DNA from: Acetobacter aceti
GTDB lineage: Bacteria; Pseudomonadota; Alphaproteobacteria; Acetobacterales; Acetobacteraceae
DNA length: 64,000 nucleotides
Assembly (NCBI RefSeq): GCF_002005445.1
Contig: NZ_CP014692.1
Coordinates: 868,001-932,000 of the forward strand
Direction: 5' to 3'
In this document: piece by piece, positions 39,948 to 48,316 of the stretch
How the letters are laid out: the number at the start of each line of letters is the position of its first letter
Position numbering within the stretch: the first letter of the stretch is position 1
Notes under the pieces: model-generated
The model's input: the letters and a program-made list of their open reading frames with translations, nothing else
Database searches by the model: none
What the model was told of the DNA's origin: nothing
Made by a program: the position numbers and the translations under genes

Positions 39948-40087
39948 ACCAAAAACTTCTTTGTACTTTCAGATTTTTTTGCTGAGTAGTGCAATCTTCT
40001 TGCTCTCAATAAGGCGCTGTTGAGGATTACAGATTAAAAAGATCGGCAGAGGTCTGTATCTGCCTTGTCTTTTGTAGAAGTGCGTCC

Positions 40088-40900
40088 ATGCTGCTCGACA
40101 GTCTTCCTCACCTCGATCCTGTCATCCGTAAAGAAATCGACCTGAAGCTGTCCGGGATCGAGAGGGAGCATGCTGTCCGTATCCTCTTCGCTGTCGAGAG
40201 CGGTAGTCGGGCCTGGGGCTTTCCCTCTCCCGACAGCGATTATGATGTGCGGTTCGTCTATGTGCATGAGGAAGGCTGGTATCTTTCCCTCACACCGGGG
40301 CGGGATGTCATAGAACAGCCTGTCACCGAGATATGGGATATCAATGGCTGGGATATCCGCAAGGCGCTGAACCTGCTTCTCAAGCCTAACCCGGTGCTTG
40401 TCGAATGGCTTTCCAGTCCTGTTCATTACCGATGGAGCGATGCGGCTGACCAACTCGTGAAGTTAGGGCGGAGGACGGGTGATTCGACAGCCTATCTGCA
40501 TCATTATCTGCGTCTGGGAAGCCAGCAGAAACATCTTGCGGAGATAGCCTACGCGAAGACGGGCGTTACTCATTATAAAAGACTGTTTTATGCCCTGCGA
40601 CCTGCAATGGCGATCCGGTGGATACGGACGCGACCGGGAATTGTCCCACCCATGAATTTTCAGAAACTCTGTGCCGGAGGCGGACTGACTGTTGGAGAAA
40701 AGCGGGAGATCGTACGCCTGCTGGCCCTCAAGATGAAGGCGGAGGAAAATGCTTTGGGACCATCTGTTCTGATTCTCGACTCACTGATTGAAGCAGAATT
40801 CGAGTGGGCCAGAAAGCAGGCTTCTGTCCTGCCAGCAGCAGATTTGCAGGCAGAGGCGGAGATGCTGTTCCGCGCCATTGTCCGTGGTGCAGTGTCATGA
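40088..40900 (+). CDS. Predicted nucleotidyltransferase
   Basis: A 270-residue protein with a polymerase-beta-type nucleotidyltransferase domain at its N-terminus. The metal and nucleotide motif reads FAVESGSRAWGFPSPDSDYD, i.e. GSRxxG with two acidic residues (D-x-D) following, near residues 37-55. Then VRFVYVHEEGWYLSL and a helical C-terminal half (HYLRLGSQQKHLAEIAYAKT, KRLFYALRPAMAIRWI). This matches the COG3541-type predicted nucleotidyltransferases of unknown substrate. It stands alone with no obvious antitoxin or toxin partner. Confidence 0.8.
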   Translation: MLLDSLPHLDPVIRKEIDLKLSGIEREHAVRILFAVESGSRAWGFPSPDSDYDVRFVYVHEEGWYLSLTPGRDVIEQPVTEIWDINGWDIRKALNLLLKPNPVLVEWLSSPVHYRWSDAADQLVKLGRRTGDSTAYLHHYLRLGSQQKHLAEIAYAKTGVTHYKRLFYALRPAMAIRWIRTRPGIVPPMNFQKLCAGGGLTVGEKREIVRLLALKMKAEENALGPSVLILDSLIEAEFEWARKQASVLPAADLQAEAEMLFRAIVRGAVS

Positions 40901-40963
40901 AGAATGACACTGACAGAGTGTGCGGATGTTTCTTTCGCGCCATGTCCGTCAGAAAGAAGGACG

Positions 40964-40990
40964 GCCTGTAGTCGGATCGAGATTACAGGC
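40964..40990. repeat. Hairpin between convergent genes
   Basis: GCCTGTA (40964-40970) pairs with TACAGGC (40984-40990). It lies between the nucleotidyltransferase stop and the convergent exported-protein stop and may help end either transcript; no T-run follows. Confidence 0.35.
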
Positions 40991-41058
40991 TGTTCTGAAT
41001 GCCTGCTTTGATAGTGTGCCGCCCATTCCCTGTGGGCAGGAGCAGGGCGTTTTGGTCG

Positions 41059-41787
41059 TCAGTGTGTCTCTGCGGACTTGATCACGTCATAGCCTGCTGA
41101 ACCCGGAGGTGGCCCTGCGGGCGGCAGATCATCGGCAGTGACCGAAATCAGTTGCTGCGCATCAGGTCCGATCTGATGTGCATTCAGGGCTGTTCCATAA
41201 ACGCCCGTAGCGCCCGGTCCTGCTGCATACAGCGTGGCGCCCGGCGCCAGCCAGGCCGAAATCTTTGAAGCGTCGCGGATCGGTACGCGGACGACCGTGT
41301 GATCCTTCAGAATGGCTCCGATCAGCACGCCCTGAATGCTATAGAGCGGGCAGGCGACCTCGCCATGCACCACGATGTCTGGTCCGGTGATCATTTCAGG
41401 CGAATGCTGAGGCAGGGTGATGCCGACATCTTCTGAACGGCTGCCACGGGGGCCGTTAAGCGAGAAGGCGTGGATGATGGGAAGCGTTTTCCCTTTCAGT
41501 CCAGTGCCGGTAATTTTTTCACCCTGTTTGACGATCTTGGGGAGGTCCCAGGACAGATCCTGTGAAACAAGCACCTGTGTGCCGTCAGAGAGAAGCAGAC
41601 CGGTTACTCCGCCCCCAGCCGAGGGGATATACTGCGCCACCGTTCCACTGAAGGCGGGGAGCACTGACAGGTCATAGACGGAAACTGGTCCGCTGCCGGC
41701 TGATGATGAGGCTGCGAGAACGGGAGAAGCGCTGAGCGCCGCGGCAGAAACGGCAGCGATGACAGCAAGGCGAAACAGGTGGCGCAT
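41059..41787 (-). CDS. Exported protein with two repeated beta-rich segments
   Basis: Unrecognised, 242 residues. A clear signal peptide (RLAVIAAVSAAALSASPVLA) is cleaved near residue 25. The rest seems to be two copies of one module. Copy 1: GTVAQYIPSAGGGVTGLLLS then DGTQVLVSQDLSWDLPKIVK, GEKITGTGL. Copy 2: HGEVACPLYSIQGVLIGAIL then KDHTVVRVPIRDASKISAWL, GATLYAAGP. Each ends in a short segment with HA or NAH (IIHAFSLNG, ALNAHQIGP). The pattern suggests small barrels of OB type, but no family can be named. It is upstream-adjacent only to purH, separated by a terminator. Confidence 0.7.
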   Translation of the reverse strand: MRHLFRLAVIAAVSAAALSASPVLAASSSAGSGPVSVYDLSVLPAFSGTVAQYIPSAGGGVTGLLLSDGTQVLVSQDLSWDLPKIVKQGEKITGTGLKGKTLPIIHAFSLNGPRGSRSEDVGITLPQHSPEMITGPDIVVHGEVACPLYSIQGVLIGAILKDHTVVRVPIRDASKISAWLAPGATLYAAGPGATGVYGTALNAHQIGPDAQQLISVTADDLPPAGPPPGSAGYDVIKSAETH

Positions 41788-41857
41788 GACTGGTCCAATC
41801 GTTCACTGGCCGTTAGCCAAGGAGCGAACAGGCCGGAAGAGCGCAAAACATAAGGCA

Positions 41858-41890
41858 GTCCGGATATCGCCACGAGTGACGGATCCGGAC
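41858..41890 (-). terminator. Long hairpin after purH
   Basis: GTCCGGAT / ATCCGGAC (outer stem) encloses CGTCAC / GTGGCG (inner stem), lying 20 bases past the purH stop. The T-run after it on the minus strand is weak (GCCTTATGTTTT). Confidence 0.6.
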
Positions 41891-41909
41891 AAGCCTTTTC
41901 GTGTGCGGA

Positions 41910-43490
41910 TCAGTGCCTGAAATGACGCATACCGGTCAGCACCATGGCGATGCCGGCCTTGTCGGCGGCGGCGATGACTTCGTCATCACGGATGGAGCCA
42001 CCCGGCTGGATCACGGCGGTGGCGCCGGCGGCCACAATGGTCTCCAGCCCGTCTGCGAACGGGAAGAAGGCGTCCGACGCCGCCACGCTGCCACGGGTCA
42101 GTGGCTCGGACTGGCCAAGAGCTTTTGCGGCTTCAAGGCTCTTGCTGACAGCGATACGGGCGGAATCCACCCGGCTCATCTGGCCCGCACCAACACCGAC
42201 GGTCGCGCCGTCCTTGGCGTAGACAATGGCGTTTGACTTGACGTGCTTGGCGACGCGGAAGGCGAAAATGAGGTCACGCATTTCCTCGGCGGTCGGCGCA
42301 CGCTTCGTCACAACCTTCAGGGCGCTTTCTTCGATCCGGCCGTTGTCGCGCGTCTGGGCGAGGAAGCCGCCTGCCACGGAACGGACGATCACGCCGCCTT
42401 CAGTGGGGGTGGGCAGAGCGCCGGTCAGCAGCAGACGAAGGTTCTTCTTGCTGGCGAGGACTGCCTGCGCCGCTTCGGTTGCGTCAGGAGCAACAATGAC
42501 TTCGGTAAAGATGGTGGCAATCTTTTTTGCCGTCTCTTCGTCAAGTGTGCCGTTCAGGGCCACGATACCGCCAAAGGCCGAAACCGGGTCGCAGCGCAGG
42601 GCGCTGTCCCATGCGGCGCTGAAGCTGTCTGCCGTCGCAACGCCGCATGGGTTGGCGTGCTTGACGATGACGACAGCCGGTTCCCTGAACTCGGCGACGG
42701 CTTCGAAGGCAGCGTCCGTGTCGTTGAGATTGTTGTAGGACAGGGACTTGCCCTGCACCTGACGTGCCGTGGCGACGCCTGGGCGGTTGGTGCCGTCGGT
42801 ATAGAAAGCGGCCTGCTGATGTGGATTCTCGCCGTAACGCAGGACTTCCTGACGCATGCCCGACAGGGTGAAACGCTCAGGGAAGGTCTCGTTGCGCTCT
42901 CTGGCGAACCATGTGGCAATGGCAGAGTCGTAAGCCGAGGTGCGGGCATAGGCAGCGCCAGCCAGTGCGCGGCGGGCTTCCAGCGTTGTGCCGCCAGCCT
43001 GAAGCGCCGCAATGATGGCGGCATACTGGTCCGGGCTGGTCAGCACGGCGACATGACCGTGATTCTTGGCGGCGGCACGGATCAGGGCAGGACCACCGAT
43101 GTCGATGTTCTCGATGCAGTCGTCGCCGGACGCGCCGGACGCGACGGTTGCCTCAAAAGGGTAAAGATTGACGGCGACCAGATCGATCGGCGCGATCTTG
43201 TATTCTGCCATCTGGGCGACATGAGCAGGTAGGTCACGTCGTCCGAGGATGCCACCGTGAATCTGCGGAACCAGTGTCTTGACGCGACCGTCGAGGATTT
43301 CCGGAAAGCCGGTGTGATCGGAGACTTCGACGACGGGAAGGCCGGCATCACGCAGGGCTTTCGCGGAACCGCCGGTGGACAGGATCTCTGCTCCCTGAGC
43401 GACAAGGGCGCGACCCAGTTCGATCAATCCGGTCTTGTCGGAGACGGAGAGAAGGGCGCGCTTTACAGGCAACAGGCTGGTCTGGCTCAT
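41910..43490 (-). CDS. purH: PurH, AICAR transformylase / IMP cyclohydrolase
   Basis: The bifunctional enzyme for the last two steps of IMP synthesis. The 526 residues have the IMP cyclohydrolase domain first ([67 protein letters not shown]), then the transformylase domain with [44 protein letters not shown] and the final GASAxDAFFPF-like segment [15 protein letters not shown] chose the ATG at 43490, giving the usual length; an ATG at 43520 is also in frame, and neither has a clear ribosome-binding site. It is away from the other pur genes. Confidence 0.97.
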   Translation of the reverse strand: MSQTSLLPVKRALLSVSDKTGLIELGRALVAQGAEILSTGGSAKALRDAGLPVVEVSDHTGFPEILDGRVKTLVPQIHGGILGRRDLPAHVAQMAEYKIAPIDLVAVNLYPFEATVASGASGDDCIENIDIGGPALIRAAAKNHGHVAVLTSPDQYAAIIAALQAGGTTLEARRALAGAAYARTSAYDSAIATWFARERNETFPERFTLSGMRQEVLRYGENPHQQAAFYTDGTNRPGVATARQVQGKSLSYNNLNDTDAAFEAVAEFREPAVVIVKHANPCGVATADSFSAAWDSALRCDPVSAFGGIVALNGTLDEETAKKIATIFTEVIVAPDATEAAQAVLASKKNLRLLLTGALPTPTEGGVIVRSVAGGFLAQTRDNGRIEESALKVVTKRAPTAEEMRDLIFAFRVAKHVKSNAIVYAKDGATVGVGAGQMSRVDSARIAVSKSLEAAKALGQSEPLTRGSVAASDAFFPFADGLETIVAAGATAVIQPGGSIRDDEVIAAADKAGIAMVLTGMRHFRH

Positions 43491-43605
43491 CGAAGTCGAG
43501 TCTTTCGCGAAGGAGTCCATCAAAACGGCGATCTGGCAAAATGGCGGTCAGGCGTCGTTGGCGGCGTGCTTAGTCAAATGATTGCGATGAAGCAACCGGA
43601 ACGGC

Positions 43606-43629
43606 AAAAAGTCCGGGAATGACCCGGAC
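43606..43629 (-). terminator. Terminator or attenuator upstream of purH
   Basis: On the minus strand GTCCGGG-TCATT-CCCGGAC is followed directly by TTTTT. It lies between the accC stop and purH start, about 116 bases before purH. It may be a second terminator for aroQ-accBC or an attenuator in the purH leader. Confidence 0.75.
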
Positions 43630-43669
43630 GGAGAAGCGGTTGGATTTTCCTGATTCTGCCAGTCAGGAC

Positions 43670-43702
43670 AAAGGCGCAGCGGAGTGTCCCGGCTGCGCCT
43701 TT
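43670..43702 (-). terminator. Terminator after accC
   Basis: Perfect 11-bp stem AAAGGCGCAGC / GCTGCGCCTTT with an 11-base loop, six bases past the accC stop, followed on the minus strand by TTTGTCC. Confidence 0.8.
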
Positions 43703-43707
43703 GCAGG

Positions 43708-45054
43708 TCATTTTTTGCGGGCTGTGAAATTTTCCAGCCAGTGGATCGTGTAGTCGCCCTTCTGGAATTCCGGATCCGCGAGGATACGGCGGTGCAGGGG
43801 AACAACAGTGCTCACGCCCTCAACCACCAGTTCGTCCAGCGCCCGGCTCATGCGGGCGATGGCGGCGGCGCGGGTCGGCGCATGGACGATCAGCTTGGCG
43901 ATCATGCTGTCGTAGTAAGGTGGCACGCGGTAGCCAGCGTAAACGGCGCTGTCGATACGCACGCCGAGTCCGCCCGGCGGGTGATAGACCGTCACCGTGC
44001 CGGGGCTGGGGATGAACGTGTCCGGGTCTTCCGCGTTGATGCGGCATTCGATGGCATGGCCGGAGAAGGTGATGTCCTGCTGGCTGTAACCAAGCGGTTC
44101 ACCTGCAGCAATGCGGATCTGCTCGCGGACGAGATCCACATCACACACCATCTCCGTCACCGGATGTTCGACCTGTAGACGGGTGTTCATCTCGATAAAG
44201 CAGAACTGTCCATCCTGATACAGGAATTCCAGTGTGCCCGCGTTACGGTAGCCCATCTTGCAGAGAGCAGCCGTCGCCGTCGCACCAATGGCGTCGCGTT
44301 CTTCCGCCGTAAGCGCAGGGGAGCCCGCCTCTTCCAGCAGTTTCTGGTGACGGCGCTGAAGCGAGCAGTCACGCTCACCGAAATGCACGACATTGCCGTG
44401 TGTGTCGCCCAGAATCTGCAGCTCGATATGGCGAGGCTTGTCGAGATATTTCTCAAGATAGACCGCGTCATTACCGAAGGCCGCGAGGGCTTCCGTCCGG
44501 GCGACGCTCCAGGCTTCGGGAAGTTCTTCCCGGGTCTGTGCGACCTTCATGCCGCGACCACCACCACCGGCGGCGGCTTTGATCAGCACGGGGTAGCCGA
44601 CGCGCTCGGCGACTTCGTAGGCTTCATCGATGCTGAACAGCTCACCATCAGAGCCTGGAACCAGAGGAACGCCAAGGGCTTCCATCGTGGTCTTGGCGCT
44701 GATCTTGTCGCCCATGGTGCGGATGTGTTCGGCGGTCGGACCGATGAAGGCAAGGCCGTGCGCTTCGACCGTCTCGGCGAAATCGGCGTTTTCCGAAAGG
44801 AAGCCGTAACCGGGATGGATGGCTTCGGCGCCGGTGATCGTGGCTGCGGACAGGATGGCTGCCACGTTCAGGTAGGATTCGCGTGCCAAAGGCGGTCCGA
44901 TGCAGACGGCTTCGTCAGCGAGGCGCACATGCATGGCGTCCGCGTCGGCGGTTGAATGAACCGCAACCGTGCGGATACCCATTTCCCGGCAGGCCCGCAG
45001 GACGCGCAGTGCGATTTCGCCGCGATTGGCGATGAGGATTTTAGAGAACATCAT
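43708..45054 (-). CDS. accC: Acetyl-CoA carboxylase biotin carboxylase subunit
   Basis: AccC carboxylates the biotin on AccB with bicarbonate and ATP, the first half of malonyl-CoA synthesis. The 448 residues show [20 protein letters not shown], the [15 protein letters not shown] motif, the ATP-grasp glycine loop [49 protein letters not shown] and the C-terminal [13 protein letters not shown]. The start is ATG (MMFSKIL) with an ATGA overlap on the accB stop. Confidence 0.98.
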   Translation of the reverse strand: MMFSKILIANRGEIALRVLRACREMGIRTVAVHSTADADAMHVRLADEAVCIGPPLARESYLNVAAILSAATITGAEAIHPGYGFLSENADFAETVEAHGLAFIGPTAEHIRTMGDKISAKTTMEALGVPLVPGSDGELFSIDEAYEVAERVGYPVLIKAAAGGGGRGMKVAQTREELPEAWSVARTEALAAFGNDAVYLEKYLDKPRHIELQILGDTHGNVVHFGERDCSLQRRHQKLLEEAGSPALTAEERDAIGATATAALCKMGYRNAGTLEFLYQDGQFCFIEMNTRLQVEHPVTEMVCDVDLVREQIRIAAGEPLGYSQQDITFSGHAIECRINAEDPDTFIPSPGTVTVYHPPGGLGVRIDSAVYAGYRVPPYYDSMIAKLIVHAPTRAAAIARMSRALDELVVEGVSTVVPLHRRILADPEFQKGDYTIHWLENFTARKK

Positions 45055-45512
45055 TCAATAATGACGAGAGGCTGGCCGAATTCGACGGGATCGTTGGATG
45101 TGACGAGAATCTGTTTCACTGTGCCGGATCTGGGTGTCTTGATCTGGTTGAAGGTCTTCATCGCTTCGATCAGCATCAGCGTCTGGCCGGCTGTCACCGT
45201 CTGGCCTTCCGTGATGAACGGCGGCGAGGACGGATCAGGGTTCAGATAGGCAATGCCGACCATCGGACTGTTGACGGCGCCGGGATGTCTGGACAGATCG
45301 GCCGGTGCTGGCGCGCCCGGCGACGTTGCCGCTGCAGATGCCGGGGTAATGGCGGCAGGCACCTGAATCGGAGCTGCGGTGACCGTGGCGGCAGCGCGTA
45401 CGACGCGGATACGGCTGTCCTTTTCGGCAACTTCGATTTCGGTCAGCCCGGTGTCCGTCAGGATATCGGCCAGTGCCCGTATGGCATCTGCGTCTACGAG
45501 CAGTCGGCTCAT
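45051..45512 (-). CDS. accB: Biotin carboxyl carrier protein of acetyl-CoA carboxylase
   Basis: AccB carries biotin between AccC and the carboxyltransferase. The 153 residues have an N-terminal helical part ([20 protein letters not shown]), an Ala/Pro-rich linker near 40-75, and the biotinyl domain starting at [10 protein letters not shown] with the modified lysine in IEAMKT (Lys near 119). The motif has Thr where E. coli has Met; this EAMKT form occurs in other alphaproteobacteria. The ATG overlaps the aroQ stop. Confidence 0.96.
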   Translation of the reverse strand: MSRLLVDADAIRALADILTDTGLTEIEVAEKDSRIRVVRAAATVTAAPIQVPAAITPASAAATSPGAPAPADLSRHPGAVNSPMVGIAYLNPDPSSPPFITEGQTVTAGQTLMLIEAMKTFNQIKTPRSGTVKQILVTSNDPVEFGQPLVIIE

Positions 45513-45964
45513 TGCGTTTCCTCGTTCAAAAGAATGTCTGTCATCGCCTGCAGGGCGAGGGCGTAGCCCTGTACGCCCAGACCACAGATGACGCCCACCG
45601 CAGCGCGCGACACATAAGAATGGTGCCGGAATGGCTCGCGACGATGGATATTGGAGATATGGACTTCAATAACCGGCAGATCGACCGCGAGCAGCGCGTC
45701 GAGCAGGGCGATTGAAGTATGTGTGTACCCAGCCGGGTTGATGATGATGCCCTGTGCCCGCCCCCGGCATTCCTGTACCCAGGAAATCAGCTCGCCTTCG
45801 CCGTTGGTCTGCCGGAAATCGATCCCGACATCCAGTCTTTCCGCGTTCTGCGCGCAGAGCTGCTCGACATCGTCAAGCGTTGTCCTGCCATAGACTTCTG
45901 GTTGGCGGAGGCCAAGCATATTCAGGTTGGGACCGTTGAGAACGGAGATGAGAGGGCGTTCCAT
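45509..45964 (-). CDS. aroQ: 3-dehydroquinate dehydratase, type II
   Basis: AroQ dehydrates 3-dehydroquinate to 3-dehydroshikimate in the shikimate pathway. The 151 residues have ISVLNGPNLNMLGLRQPEVY (catalytic Tyr near the end, with Arg), NPAGYTHTSIALLDALLAV, and EVHISNIHRREPFRHHSYVS with the catalytic His and substrate-binding residues. It starts the aroQ-accB-accC unit, with ATGA overlap to accB. The order is common in alphaproteobacteria. Confidence 0.97.
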   Translation of the reverse strand: MERPLISVLNGPNLNMLGLRQPEVYGRTTLDDVEQLCAQNAERLDVGIDFRQTNGEGELISWVQECRGRAQGIIINPAGYTHTSIALLDALLAVDLPVIEVHISNIHRREPFRHHSYVSRAAVGVICGLGVQGYALALQAMTDILLNEETQ

Positions 45965-46289
45965 AATTGCGCGCCGTTAGCACGACCATTCATCGACTCC
46001 AAGAGTTTATTGGTTATTTTCTGCGGGATCTGTTTCGCAATGTAATCCCTTTGTGGAAAATGTATGGCGGAAGGTTATAGTGTAGAATCATCGTTCTGTT
46101 GTTTGTTTGAAAATTTATGGAAGTAATTTGCGCTATTTACCTTGATGCGGCGTAAGTAAAAATTTTTGTAATGAGGTGAGGCGTTAACCTGTGATTGTAT
46201 GTGCGAATGCTCTCGTCTGCAGGTTTGGGTTGAATTTCTCTGGAAAGTCGGCTTAATGAACAGGGTATCAACAGCAATCGGGTGAACGC
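45965..46289. other. Divergent spacer between aroQ and rlpA
   Basis: 325 bases, moderately AT-rich. It should contain promoters for aroQ-accBC (minus) and rlpA (plus). On the minus strand TTGCGA near 46030 with AT-rich sequence 17 bases further is one weak possibility. No gene or strong repeat was found. Confidence 0.4.
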
Positions 46290-46808
46290 GTGCTTTCTCG
46301 GCGTGGAAAAAAAGGTTTCGGATTTCTTGCAATGCTGGCTGTGTCCTGGACAGTCGGCGCGGCAGAAGCCAGAGCTGCCACGCAGGCGCATGACCCTGCT
46401 TCCTCCCCTCATACAAGCTGGGCAGCATCGGTAAGGGAAGCGCTCGCGAAACGTGCTTCCAGTGCAACGGCTCTGGCTCATCACATTCAGCATGGCATGG
46501 CGAGCTGGTATGGCGGCCGCTTCGCGCATCGGGGCACAGTTACGGGCGAGCGGTTTGATCCCTCAAAACTGACAGCCGCTCACCCTTCTGCTCCGCTGGG
46601 CAGCAAGCTGCTGGTGCGGTCTGAAGACACAGGGCGGCAGATTGTCGTGACAGTAAATGATCGTGGCCCATTCACGCGCGGTCGCGTGATTGATCTGTCC
46701 CACGAAGCGGCGGCGCAGCTTGGTATGTTGAGCAGGGGCGTCGCGCATGTGGCGATCAGACCTCTCACTGAAGAAGAAGCTGTCGAGGTCGCTCAAGCTC
46801 CTGAGTAA
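46290..46808 (+). CDS. rlpA: RlpA-like septal-ring lytic transglycosylase family protein
   Basis: A 172-residue exported protein with a double-psi beta-barrel domain. N-terminal signal (FGFLAMLAVSWTVGAAEARA) is followed by a linker and HGMASWYGGRFAHRGTVTGE, the RlpA signature G-x-A-S-W-Y-G near 70, then FDPSKLTAAHPSAPLGSKLL and VTVNDRGPFTRGRVIDLSHE containing the conserved Asp and His. Some RlpA proteins cut naked glycan strands during daughter-cell separation. There is no lipobox cysteine and no SPOR domain. The start is GTG; no ATG is available in frame. Confidence 0.9.
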   Translation: MLSRRGKKGFGFLAMLAVSWTVGAAEARAATQAHDPASSPHTSWAASVREALAKRASSATALAHHIQHGMASWYGGRFAHRGTVTGERFDPSKLTAAHPSAPLGSKLLVRSEDTGRQIVVTVNDRGPFTRGRVIDLSHEAAAQLGMLSRGVAHVAIRPLTEEEAVEVAQAPE

Positions 46809-46844
46809 CAGTTTCGGCGAGAGCTGAGCTTTGCAGCTAATAAG

Positions 46845-46876
46845 CCGGATATGCCCAGTGCGTATCCGGTTTTTTG
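46845..46876 (+). terminator. Terminator after rlpA
   Basis: CCGGATA (46845-46851) pairs with TATCCGG (46863-46869), extended inside by GC pairs, followed by TTTTTTG. Confidence 0.85.
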
Positions 46877-46906
46877 TTTGTGGCTACCGGTAAACCGGCT
46901 GCCAGT

Positions 46907-47893
46907 TCAGACCCGCATGATCTCCCGTTTGGTTGATTTGGCCCGTGCTTCCAGTTCAGCATTGAATTCGGCTCCCAGAAGAACGACCCAGGCGCTGACA
47001 AAAAACCACATCATGATTGCAATGACAGCGCCCAAGGGTCCGTAGGTCGAGCCATAGCTGGCGATGTTGGCGACATAATAGGAAAAACCGGCAGCCGCGA
47101 GAATCCAGATGAATGTCGCGGCGACAGCGCCGGGGATGACCCATCGCCATTTCGCATGATGACCACAGGGGCCGACGCGGTAGAGCAGCATGTAGGCGAG
47201 GATGATCAGGATCGCCATGATCCCGAGGCCGGCCAGCCGGACACCCAGTTCGATGGAGCCGGGAGGAGGATCAATCCGCAGGATAACTGGCAGTAGCTGA
47301 AACAGGATGGGAACGGCGACCATGATCGCCACACCAAGGCATATCTCCAGAATCGCCGACAGCGTCAGTCCGAGCGCCAATGCCTGAAACGCAAGGAAGC
47401 TGCGTGTTTCGGTCGTTCCATAGGCAATGTTGAGGGCAGAAAGAATGGATTTGATGCCTGCTGAAGCTGACCACAATGCGATGGATGTCGAGATGACCAG
47501 ATTCATGGTCAGGGAGCTGTGCGGAACCGAGACAAGTTCATTGACCCTGTTTTCGATGATCGAAAAAGCGGAGGGCGGGAGAAGTTGCCGTATGGAGGCC
47601 AGTTGCGTGGCGACGCTCTGCACGTCAAAGGCAAGCCCGTAAATGGAAATCAGGGTGCTGATGGCAGGGAACAAGGCCAGTGTGCCGTAGAATGCGCAGC
47701 CTGCGGCAATCAGTGTCGTTGGTCCGGCGATGATGGACGCGACGGTCGATTTGCAGACAGCTTTCCAGTCGTCCCTGGTCAGCGCGAAAGGGGAAGTCAG
47801 AAGATCAGGTGCGTCTTTTTCACCGGCTTCGCCCGAAGGCGCCGTTGCTGCAAGCGTGGGTTCGAGTGGAATATTGGACAGGGAAGAGCTCAT
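46907..47893 (-). CDS. YihY/BrkB family membrane protein
   Basis: An inner-membrane protein of the YihY/virulence-factor-BrkB family (UPF0761); function not established. The 328 residues have a hydrophilic N-terminal 45, then about six helices. Family-typical stretches are GPTTLIAAGCAFYGTLALFP, the IALWSASAGIKSILSALNIA segment, RSFLAFQALALGLTL, and the last helix AVIAIMMWFFVSAWVVLLGA then EFNAELEARA. Divergent from the ornithine decarboxylase gene, convergent with rlpA. Confidence 0.93.
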   Translation of the reverse strand: MSSSLSNIPLEPTLAATAPSGEAGEKDAPDLLTSPFALTRDDWKAVCKSTVASIIAGPTTLIAAGCAFYGTLALFPAISTLISIYGLAFDVQSVATQLASIRQLLPPSAFSIIENRVNELVSVPHSSLTMNLVISTSIALWSASAGIKSILSALNIAYGTTETRSFLAFQALALGLTLSAILEICLGVAIMVAVPILFQLLPVILRIDPPPGSIELGVRLAGLGIMAILIILAYMLLYRVGPCGHHAKWRWVIPGAVAATFIWILAAAGFSYYVANIASYGSTYGPLGAVIAIMMWFFVSAWVVLLGAEFNAELEARAKSTKREIMRV

Positions 47894-48126
47894 CAGGTGT
47901 CGTCAACCTCGAACTGTATGCGGGAAATCCTGCGTCGTTTGCCGGGTCGCAGGGCGCGCCTTGAGTTGAGGAGGCGCTCGGAAGGGGCGGATCGGCTTGC
48001 CTGAATCCGTAGATTCTACTGTGAAGGTTTCTGTTTCGTGAAAGACAGTTATCGAATGTCTTAAAGGAAGAGAGAAGAGGTTTTCCAGTTTTTTCGGTGT
48101 AATAAAAAAATCTGTTGCATTCGGGG

Positions 48127-48300
48127 ATGAAACGCCCCATATGCCCCTCACGCAGCAACGCACGTGCCACTGGCCCACTGAGGTTACGCAACGACGTCAA
48201 GCGTTCTGGCAACTGGGATCCTTCGGGATTCAGTCTTGGTCGCTGGTCCGTTAGACCGTTTCGCAACACAGCCTGCCATGGCTCCTTATCTGGCAGGCCA
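48127..48300 (+). ncRNA. Structured leader of ornithine decarboxylase (speF-like)
   Basis: The 5' leader before the decarboxylase has several stems: a UUCG-capped one, CTGGGATCC / GGATTCAG (48213-48233); GGTC / GACC (48245-48257); and an 8-bp stem GCCTGCCA / TGGCAGGC (48271-48298) whose loop holds CTCCTTATC, 15-20 bases before the start codon. GCAAC recurs four times. The gene it precedes and the CTCCTTATC-containing terminal stem fit the speF element described upstream of alphaproteobacterial ornithine decarboxylases; this is recalled, not searched. An ORF on the plus strand passes through it (see findings). Confidence 0.6.
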
Positions 48301-48316
48301 GCAAGGGATAGGTGCG

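Noticed and set aside
45150..45170. Thr instead of Met after the biotinylated lysine of AccB (EAMKT)
   Set aside because: This variant is common in alphaproteobacteria, so it is not unusual.
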